DNA of 9,975 bases. It comes from Nitrolancea sp040255925 (lineage in GTDB: Bacteria > Chloroflexota > Chloroflexia > Thermomicrobiales > Thermomicrobiaceae). The translations under genes were made by a program, and so were the position numbers. Below are positions 1-5,677 of the stretch, one piece after another; positions within the stretch are counted from its first letter, which is position 1, and each line of letters opens with the position of its first letter. The notes under the pieces are model-generated. The model saw only the letters and a list, made by a program, of their open reading frames with translations, had not been told where the DNA came from and did no database searches. The stretch lies in the NCBI GenBank assembly GCA_040255925.1, contig JBDZVX010000084.1, forward strand, positions 1 through 9,975. Reading direction: 5' to 3'.

Positions 1-369
1 GTCCAGCGCGACCTCTATCTGATGATGGCTGAACTCGCCTTTGCCCCGGATATCCAGCAGAGGCGGTATCACATCACAGCCGAGCATGTGGCCCGGATCG
101 AGCGCGAGACCGACCAGCTCAGTGCGGAGGTGCCGCTTCCACCCCATTTTGTCCTATCGGGCGATACCGTTGCTGGAGGGGTGCTGGATGTCGCGCGTGC
201 CGTGATCCGGCGCGCGGAACGGTTGGCGGTGAAGTTGGCGCACGACGGTGAGATCGATAACGAGCAGGTACTTGCCTACCTCAACCGCCTCTCATCGCTC
301 CTCTTCATTCTCGCGCGATTCGAAGACCGGGAAGCAGGGGTCACGCCAACACCAGCCAAGGAGTCCTGA
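1..369 (+). CDS. PduO-type ATP:cob(I)alamin adenosyltransferase, C-terminal part (5' end outside window)
   Basis: This enzyme family transfers the adenosyl group of ATP to cob(I)alamin or a corrinoid precursor, making coenzyme B12 in the cytoplasm. The frame is open to the left edge and gives 122 residues, against about 185-190 for a full protein, so the N-terminal ATP-binding loop is missing. The ATG at 22 is unlikely to be the start, because the helix beginning QRDLY, usual in the family, lies before it. Visible family marks are RRAER at fragment residues 70-74 and YLNRLS at 93-98, the latter followed by LLFILAR. In characterised PduO/MMAB enzymes these carry Arg, Glu and Asn residues of the active site and trimer interface. 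It ends with TGA, and the tail after LLFILAR is short and Thr/Pro-containing. The next gene is convergent, 41 bases away. The family call is firm, but whether it serves salvage or de novo synthesis cannot be told. Confidence 0.88.
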   Translation, partial: VQRDLYLMMAELAFAPDIQQRRYHITAEHVARIERETDQLSAEVPLPPHFVLSGDTVAGGVLDVARAVIRRAERLAVKLAHDGEIDNEQVLAYLNRLSSLLFILARFEDREAGVTPTPAKES

Positions 370-410
370 CCCGCCCTCGCGTTGACCGGCAGTGTCTCCG
401 GCGAAGGCAA

Positions 411-704
411 TCAGTGGGGATAGGTGTAAACTACCTCCCCATCGTGCCATTCCGGATCGGCTGCCATCAATTCCCGGAGTTGCACATAGCGGGCATGTTG
501 TTCGGGGCTGTTGGCATTCGCGAAATACGCCTCCTTGCTCTCGAACAACACGGCTAGGTAATAGACACTGAGATCGGCATCCATCCGGTAGACGTATTCC
601 CCAATATAGCCCGGCACATCCGCCGCCTCGAATTCGCGAGACAGTTTGAACATCTCTCCCTCGACGCCCGGTTTAAGTTGCAAACGCGCGACGGTCCCGT
701 ACAT
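411..704 (-). CDS. Small ABM-fold (dimeric alpha/beta barrel) protein
   Basis: The protein has 97 residues, the usual size for the antibiotic biosynthesis monooxygenase (ABM) superfamily, whose members are small cytoplasmic dimers. The pattern fits: an opening beta strand (GTVARLQLKPG), a helix (EGEMFKLSREFE), a strand with PGYIGEYVYRMD, then VYYLAVLFESKEAYFANA, where a strand leads into a helix, and a closing strand VVYTYPH. The strand-turn 'VLFESKEAY' is typical of these proteins. The start is the ATG at 704, preceded six bases upstream by an AAGGAG ribosome binding site at 711-716. The fold is reasonably clear but the function is not. Family members range from quinol monooxygenases and haem-degrading enzymes to proteins of unknown role, and no substrate residue can be named here. 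It lies downstream of dcd on the same strand, but 222 bases separate them, so it may have its own promoter. I saw no convincing -35/-10 pair. Confidence 0.72.
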   Translation of the reverse strand: MYGTVARLQLKPGVEGEMFKLSREFEAADVPGYIGEYVYRMDADLSVYYLAVLFESKEAYFANANSPEQHARYVQLRELMAADPEWHDGEVVYTYPH

Positions 705-926
705 CGCCGGCTCCTTTTCCGAATGATCGCCTGGCTGGACTTGAGTCTGGCTCGTTTTCTGCAGCGGCTATGCCAAGGGTGCGCACACGTCGCGATAGCG
801 TGACGGCAAGGAGACTCACAGGTCACGGCGGGTAACCCGCAGCGTCCCGCGCAGGCCGGTGCTTTCCTGGAAATAGATCAGCTCAACATGAGGAGCTCGT
901 TGTCACGGGCAACTGGATTGGTCCCG

Positions 927-1517
927 TTACTCCTCGGGAGTCTGGAATCCGATCTCCTCGGCCAGCCGGCTCGCCTTGGGGTCGCTCTGCCCGGCATACT
1001 TGTTGTCTTTTTTCATCCGGTAGGGAACCATCGCCGGAGAGCTGAGCTGTTCGAACGTGAACGAGCAGATGCGCATCCCTGGATAGAGCGCGACCGCCAT
1101 GCGGCCCAGGTTGGAGAGCTCCATTGTCGCGGTCCCCTCCCAGCCAGGCTCAAAGACCGCCGCGGTACTGTGAACGGTGATCCCGAGACGGGCGATGCTG
1201 CTACGGCCTTCCAGACGACCGAGCAGGTCGTCCGGCAAGACCAGCGACTCCATGGTCGACGCGAGCGCGAAGTCGCCTGCCTGCATAATGAATGCCTCGC
1301 CATCCGGCACCACGATCGTCCGCATCGCTTCACCGATCGACTGCGCGTGACGCGGGTCGATGTACGAGAAGCGTGAATGCTCGAAAACCATGAAGGTGTT
1401 GCCGAGCCGGAAATCGATCGAACACGAGCCAAGCTGGCTCTCCTGGTCGATCTCCGGAACCACCTTGATGCGCCCGTCCTTCAGGTATTGAAGGATCTCG
1501 CGGTCTGAAAGGATCAT
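927..1517 (-). CDS. dcd: dCTP deaminase
   Basis: The enzyme deaminates dCTP to dUTP in the cytoplasm, feeding dUMP and so dTMP synthesis. Some family members also hydrolyse the product to dUMP. The 196 residues match the usual length. It opens with MILSDREI, then SCSIDFRLGN at 31-40, GRSS at 104-107, HSTA at 116-119, EPGWEG at 123-128, the catalytic Glu133 in MELSN, PGM at 146-148 and KYAGQ at 173-177, all in family order. The frame is open further upstream to 1616, but I chose the ATG at 1517. It starts the family's usual N-terminus, has GGAGG four bases upstream (1522-1526), and the predicted promoter (1598-1626) lies inside the longer frame. The HSTA motif is closer to the bifunctional deaminase/dUTPase type I recall from actinobacteria than to the E. 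coli HVTA form. This is suggestive only. The gene is divergent from the LCP gene. Confidence 0.95.
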   Translation of the reverse strand: MILSDREILQYLKDGRIKVVPEIDQESQLGSCSIDFRLGNTFMVFEHSRFSYIDPRHAQSIGEAMRTIVVPDGEAFIMQAGDFALASTMESLVLPDDLLGRLEGRSSIARLGITVHSTAAVFEPGWEGTATMELSNLGRMAVALYPGMRICSFTFEQLSSPAMVPYRMKKDNKYAGQSDPKASRLAEEIGFQTPEE

Positions 1518-1586
1518 CGAACCTCCGGCTAGCAACGCGCAACTGATCTCTGAAGGACGCGTTCGACGCCGCGGAACCACGGCCGA

Positions 1587-1600
1587 ACTGTACGGACAGT
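1587..1600. promoter_or_regulatory. Possible operator dyad at the dcd promoter
   Basis: ACTGT (1587-1591), ACGG, then ACAGT (1596-1600) form a perfect 5-bp inverted repeat. It covers the end of the predicted -10 box and the start site of dcd, where a repressor would act. The half-sites resemble the CTGT/ACAG arms of the E. coli LexA box, but the spacing is 4 rather than 8, so no regulator can be named. Confidence 0.25.
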
Positions 1601-1626
1601 ATGCTGGGCGAACCAAATGTCGTCAA
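1598..1626 (-). promoter_or_regulatory. Sigma70-type promoter of dcd
   Basis: Read on the - strand, TTGACG (1621-1626) is followed after exactly 17 bases by CATACT (1598-1603). This is a near-consensus -35/-10 pair, predicting transcription from about 1591 and a leader of about 75 bases before the dcd ATG. No experimental support is available. Confidence 0.6.
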
Positions 1627-1650
1627 GCGGGTGTTCGGACGCATCCAGTG

Positions 1651-1659
1651 TGATACACT
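1651..1659 (+). promoter_or_regulatory. Possible extended -10 promoter for the LCP gene
   Basis: TGATACACT has the TG-N spacing of an extended -10 element followed by TACACT, which matches four of six consensus bases. No good -35 box lies 16-18 bases upstream. The predicted start near 1666 would give a leader of about 70 bases before the ATG at 1735. The call is weak. Confidence 0.3.
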
Positions 1660-1734
1660 CCGCAATTGTGCCAATCAGGCAATGCGGCCGCGTGGCCGTC
1701 AACGTGGGTGGAACCCCGTTCGGATGTGGAGAGC

Positions 1735-3312
1735 ATGCCTCGGCAGCGCCGAATACGCCAACACCCAACGTACATCAGCGGATCTCGCCAAACCGCGGGT
1801 GAGGTTCGTCGCGGTCTCCGCCAGAAACGGGGTGCCGGACACGGATCGGCGGATTCTCACCCAAACTCCCCGCAGGCTCCGATCCGGATTGGCCGGCAAT
1901 CACGTCGCCAGCGCTGGACGAGGCGCAGGATAGCCTTGGTCGGGATTCCCCTAGTCGCGGTCATCCTCCTCGCGGTATTCGCCCTCCCGGTCCTCCTTCA
2001 AGCGAATAATGCGTACCAGGACATCTTTGTCTCTCGCCTGCAACGCGGGAAAGTGGTTCTTAACGACCAGGGAACTCCGGTGATCGACCTGAATGCGAAC
2101 GGCGCCACGCTACCGGATTGGGGCAAGAAGGAGCGAGTGAATCTCCTCCTGCTGGGTGTCGACAGCAACCCTGCTCGCCTGGAACAGGGCGATCCGCCGC
2201 TCTCGGACACCATGATCGTCGTCAGCATCGATCCGTTGAACAAACAGGTCGGCATGTTCTCGATTCCGCGCGACTTGCTGGTGATGATTCCCGGTCTTGG
2301 AGAGGAAAAAATCAACGCGGCATATTCGAACGGCTCCATGAGCGACATCACCGGTCCAGGTCTGGTTCAGGCTACGATTGAGTACAACTTTGGGATACCC
2401 ATTCATTATTTCGCGGAGGTGGAGCTCCAGGGATTTGAGAAAATTATCGACACGATCGGCGGCGTGACCATTGACGTCGCCGCGCCGATCAAGGACGACG
2501 TACACCCAGGGGAGGGTTTCAACACCACGCGCGTCTATTTCCCTTCGGGGCTCCAGCATATGGATGGCGCGACCGCGCTCCGCTTCTCAAGAACCCGCTA
2601 TGACGATAATGACTTCGCGCGCGGAAACCGCCAGCAACAGATGTTGATGACGTTGCGTGAGCAGGCCGTCCAGCTCAACCTCATCACCAAGGCGAACGAG
2701 CTCCTCCAGGACCTCGGCGGCGCGGTGCGGACCGATCTCTCACCCACCGAGACGCTGCAACTCGCCAAGCTGGGAACGGAGATCAAGGGGACTGACATCC
2801 ACACCTACAACCTCCGGGACGCGACCACCGACCAGTTTGATGATCGGGGCTTTTACCTGATCCCGGACTGGACCGCGATCCGTAGGATCGTCAGCCAAAT
2901 GATTCCGGAAGCCTCCGCCTCACCCTCGCCAGCACGGTCAACCTCGCCTTCAACGGACACCCAGCAGCGAGACCGGCAGACCGAAGACGCGGGCCAGGCA
3001 GATCTTCAGGCCCGGGTTCTCGTGCAGAATGCGACGAACATTGACGGCCTAGCTGGGAACGCTGCCGGTAAGCTCCAAGAGGCCGGCTTCCCCAGCGTCA
3101 GCGCGGAACAATCGCCGGAGACCGGAAGTCATCCGACCTCACTCATCATCAACTACGCCGCCAGCGACGCCACCGTCCAGCGAATCAGCGAACTCCTCGG
3201 CATTCCGGCTACGTACATTCAACAGGGAGACTCGTCGCTCGCCGGGGAGTACGACGTGGTAATTGTCATGGGTGATGATTCCCAAACGCCGGACGATATG
3301 GAATTCCAGTAG
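1735..3312 (+). CDS. LytR-CpsA-Psr (LCP) family protein with C-terminal LytR_C domain
   Basis: LCP proteins are membrane-anchored phosphotransferases that attach lipid-linked glycopolymers to the cell wall or to another envelope acceptor. In 525 residues the order is: a basic, probably disordered cytoplasmic tail (1-65); one membrane helix (about 66-90); the LCP domain (about 133-310); a Ser/Pro/Gln-rich linker (about 393-420); and a LytR_C domain (about 425-514). Key LCP features are SDTMIV with Asp158, SIPRD with Arg179, and SRTRYDDNDFARGNRQQ at 285-301, whose Arg residues bind the pyrophosphate head group in solved structures. The ATG at 1735 has a GGAG at 1728-1731, close to the start. 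A TTG at 1666 is in frame but would add unlikely sequence over the putative leader. The downstream lipoprotein follows after 112 bases on the same strand and may be co-transcribed. The polymer transferred is unknown; the thymidylyltransferase-like gene elsewhere in the window hints at dTDP-sugar glycans. Confidence 0.93.
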   Translation: MPRQRRIRQHPTYISGSRQTAGEVRRGLRQKRGAGHGSADSHPNSPQAPIRIGRQSRRQRWTRRRIALVGIPLVAVILLAVFALPVLLQANNAYQDIFVSRLQRGKVVLNDQGTPVIDLNANGATLPDWGKKERVNLLLLGVDSNPARLEQGDPPLSDTMIVVSIDPLNKQVGMFSIPRDLLVMIPGLGEEKINAAYSNGSMSDITGPGLVQATIEYNFGIPIHYFAEVELQGFEKIIDTIGGVTIDVAAPIKDDVHPGEGFNTTRVYFPSGLQHMDGATALRFSRTRYDDNDFARGNRQQQMLMTLREQAVQLNLITKANELLQDLGGAVRTDLSPTETLQLAKLGTEIKGTDIHTYNLRDATTDQFDDRGFYLIPDWTAIRRIVSQMIPEASASPSPARSTSPSTDTQQRDRQTEDAGQADLQARVLVQNATNIDGLAGNAAGKLQEAGFPSVSAEQSPETGSHPTSLIINYAASDATVQRISELLGIPATYIQQGDSSLAGEYDVVIVMGDDSQTPDDMEFQ

Positions 3313-3424
3313 AAACATCGCGGGAAAGCAGCCGTTGTCTCGCTCCATCGTTACACCAGTACAGGGGTCGCCCGCCTCAGCCGGATCAGTGCAAACCTGT
3401 GCCGGAGAATGAGAAGGATTTTTC

Positions 3425-4561
3425 ATGAAGCGATACCGTACCTGGGTGTTCATCCTTTCCGCCTGCCTATTGATCCTGAGCGCCTGCACAACCGGGACGG
3501 CAACCGCGCCATCGGCATCGCCATCTCCAGCGCCAGCAACACCGAGCCCCTCAGCCAGCCCGTCAGCGGCCGGAAGTCCATCTCCGTCTGCTTCAGGATC
3601 ACCGAGCGTGGCTCCCAGCACCGGATACCTAGAGATCGGTGGCGAACGCGCTCGCCAGGTGGTCGTTCCAAAACCAGCGGCCGCCGCTGAATACGCCGTC
3701 ACAACGACCGGGATCTATCGGTTCAGTAACAATGCCTGGACTAAGGTGTCCGACAACACCGGTGTCGGCCCGATCGTTGCCGACCCCACGAACAGCAACA
3801 TCCTCTACCGGGGCGATCATCCCGGCTGCGCGATCGGGGGTGAACCCATCGCCTTCCAGAAGAGTACCGATGGCGGAAAAACCTGGGTCACGGTGCCAGG
3901 GGGTGAGAACCACCGGCCGAGAATCGTCAATCCGTCCAATCCAGCGATCATTTATGGCGACTCGTGTGGACTCTCGATTAGCCGGGATGCTGGGAACACC
4001 TGGGAGCTGATTCAGCCGTTACCAAGCTTTGATGTCTCAAGCCTGGCGCTGGCCGGCAATAAGCTGTTTGGGGTCTATACTTCCGAAGGCGGCACCAGCC
4101 GACTGATCGTGAGCGACGTCTCGGACCCGGCGCAGATCACCGGCGACACGCAACTGCTGGAGTTCTGGGGTGGGGGAACGGTGACCGCGGCCGGGAGCCG
4201 GGTGGTGGTCGGGGAGCCTCACGGCATTCATATCAGCACTGACAGCGGCCAGACATGGACATTTAGCCGCTCCGGCCTTGAGGAGGTGACAGTGTCGGTC
4301 GACGCGCTGACTCAGCCGATCCCCCAGGAAGAGATTTCTACCGGGTTTGGCATCTTTGCCGCCGCGATCCACCCAAACCAGCCGGATCATCTCGAAGCCG
4401 GGTCGATTCGCGGCCTCTATCGCAGTCAGGATAACGGGCAGACCTGGACGCAAGTGCCGGGGATCGACAAGACTAGAGTCCGCGAGCTGTCCTTCGCCAG
4501 TAACGGCGCTCAGCTCTACGTGACGAACGACGACGGCGTCTTCGTCATCAATAACCCGTAG
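3425..4561 (+). CDS. Lipoprotein with Asp-box (BNR) repeats, probable beta-propeller
   Basis: The 378-residue protein begins with a lipoprotein signal: MKRYR, a hydrophobic stretch, then the lipobox LSAC with the acylated Cys at 21. A second LSAC at 11-14 sits inside the hydrophobic core and is less likely to be used. Residues 22-66 are a flexible Ser/Pro/Ala/Thr linker. The rest carries four clear Asp-box motifs of the S-x-D-x-G-x-T-W type: STDGGKTW (147-154), SRDAGNTW (186-193), STDSGQTW (271-278) and SQDNGQTW (334-341). A degenerate NNAWTKV lies near 102. Such repeats mark the turns of sialidase-like and Ycf48/VPS10-like propellers. No sialidase catalytic residues can be recognised, so a binding or scaffold role on the outer face of the membrane is more likely than an enzyme. 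AAGGA at 3414-3418, six bases before the ATG, fixes the start. It follows the LCP gene, which fits an envelope function. Confidence 0.85.
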   Translation: MKRYRTWVFILSACLLILSACTTGTATAPSASPSPAPATPSPSASPSAAGSPSPSASGSPSVAPSTGYLEIGGERARQVVVPKPAAAAEYAVTTTGIYRFSNNAWTKVSDNTGVGPIVADPTNSNILYRGDHPGCAIGGEPIAFQKSTDGGKTWVTVPGGENHRPRIVNPSNPAIIYGDSCGLSISRDAGNTWELIQPLPSFDVSSLALAGNKLFGVYTSEGGTSRLIVSDVSDPAQITGDTQLLEFWGGGTVTAAGSRVVVGEPHGIHISTDSGQTWTFSRSGLEEVTVSVDALTQPIPQEEISTGFGIFAAAIHPNQPDHLEAGSIRGLYRSQDNGQTWTQVPGIDKTRVRELSFASNGAQLYVTNDDGVFVINNP

Positions 4562-4588
4562 CCTGGATTATTCACCGTTGTCCGATGG

Positions 4589-4629
4589 TCCGGCTGGAAT
4601 TGGGAGCAGGAAGCAGCTCCCCGACCGGA
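4589..4629. terminator. Nested hairpin between convergent genes (possible terminator)
   Basis: GGGAGC (4602-4607) pairs with GCTCCC (4616-4621) across an 8-base loop. Outside it TCCGG (4589-4593) pairs with CCGGA (4625-4629). It lies 28 bases after the lipoprotein stop and 95 bases past the arginase stop, so it could serve either strand. Neither side has a T-run, so it is not a classical intrinsic terminator. The remaining bases between the two genes show nothing else. Confidence 0.35.
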
Positions 4630-4723
4630 GCCGTTGGTAGCGGCGCTCACGTTAGCCCTGCTCAGCGCATGGCTTGCCGCGCCGGATGAAGAATGCAGGA
4701 TAGCCGATCACGGAAAGACGGAC

Positions 4724-5677
4724 TCAGAGCGGATCGTCGCCGAGCGCGACGGCCAGGAGCTCTGCCGCGATGACGGTGCTGCGCCCGGTTGGGTCCAGCG
4801 CCGGGTTCAGCTCGGCCCAGTCGAGCGAGCGGATCGGCAGTTCGGCATCGCGGAGCCGGCGGAGAAGCCGCGCGGCCTCCCGGTAGCCAAGCCCGCCCCA
4901 CTCCGGCGTACCAGTACCCGGCAGCAAAAGAGGATCGAGCACATCGACATCGAAGCTGACGTGAACCGCATCCACCCCGGATTCCGGGATCTGCTCGATA
5001 ATCCGGTCGAGAATCGCATCTAACCCTAAATCATCGATTGCCGGGATCGTGAAGTGGCTGATTTCGCCTTCGGCCAGCCAGGACCGCTCACCGGGATCGA
5101 CGCTGCGAATTCCAACCAGGTAGGTGTCCCGTGGGCGCACCCACGGCTGCCCAGGGCATTCGGAAAAGGCTTCCGGCCCACGGCCGAGGGCAATCGCGAG
5201 CGACATCCCGTGGATATGCCCGGACGGGCTCACCTCTGGCCAGTTGAGATCGGCGTGCGCGTCGATCCAGACGACCGCCAAACGACCGGCTTCCGCGGCG
5301 GCGCCGGCCACACTCCCAATCGCGATCGCGTGATCGCCACCGAGCGTCAGCGCCAGCTCTCCGGCCTGGATCGACTCCCGAACCCTGGCCGCGACCTCCT
5401 GGCTTATCCCGGCGATCAATGGAGCGTAGAGAGCGGCACCAGACACTGGCCCCGGTAGCGGCTCTTCCAACGGCGGAACCGGAATGATCTCAGATTCCTT
5501 AACGCGGATGAGCAGCGATGACGCGCCGCGCTCCGCGAGGGTTGTACGGAGCGCGGCATCGAGCTCCGCCGCGCCCGCGTCAACCCCGGCCTTGACCGCG
5601 CCATGCGCCAGCGGCACTTGAATCGGCTGGATGAGACCCAGCCTGAGCCGGTTTTCGGACCGCCCAGCCTTCGTCAC
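4724..5677 (-). CDS. rocF: Arginase (ureohydrolase family)
   Basis: The enzyme hydrolyses L-arginine to ornithine and urea at a two-manganese centre in the cytoplasm. The 317 residues are slightly longer than the usual 300. Metal-binding motifs are GGDHA (113-117, His116), DAHAD (139-143) and SFDVDVLDP (241-249, Asp243 and Asp245). Arginase rather than agmatinase is indicated by ADLNWPE, then SPSGHIHGM (150-158), SVDPGE (192-197), GTGTPEWGGLGYREA (254-268) and ELNP with Glu289. Differences from typical arginases are Ala in GGDHA where Ser is usual, His for Asn in SGNxHG, and Ser for the first Asp of DVDPGE. The GTG at 5677 is chosen because it overlaps the argS stop as GTGA and has GGAG five bases upstream. 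The frame is open further upstream, but that part lies within argS. Agmatinase or a related ureohydrolase remains a lesser alternative. Confidence 0.9.
   Translation of the reverse strand: MTKAGRSENRLRLGLIQPIQVPLAHGAVKAGVDAGAAELDAALRTTLAERGASSLLIRVKESEIIPVPPLEEPLPGPVSGAALYAPLIAGISQEVAARVRESIQAGELALTLGGDHAIAIGSVAGAAAEAGRLAVVWIDAHADLNWPEVSPSGHIHGMSLAIALGRGPEAFSECPGQPWVRPRDTYLVGIRSVDPGERSWLAEGEISHFTIPAIDDLGLDAILDRIIEQIPESGVDAVHVSFDVDVLDPLLLPGTGTPEWGGLGYREAARLLRRLRDAELPIRSLDWAELNPALDPTGRSTVIAAELLAVALGDDPL

Noticed and set aside
828..840. GCGGG-TAA-CCCGC palindrome between dcd and the ABM gene
   Set aside because: The stem is only five pairs with no T-run, too weak for a terminator call. I see no other signal in this gap.
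888..1376. Long + strand open frame of 162 codons opposite dcd
   Set aside because: It is a shadow of dcd; the protein has no domain or membrane pattern that stands alone.
1561..1576. GTTC-N8-GAAC arms resembling an SOS box
   Set aside because: Order and spacing do not match the CGAAC-N4-GTTCG box, and short arms such as these are common in GC-rich DNA.
1517..1616. Longer N-terminus for dcd starting at 1616
   Set aside because: It would place the promoter inside the gene, and the added residues are absent from the family.
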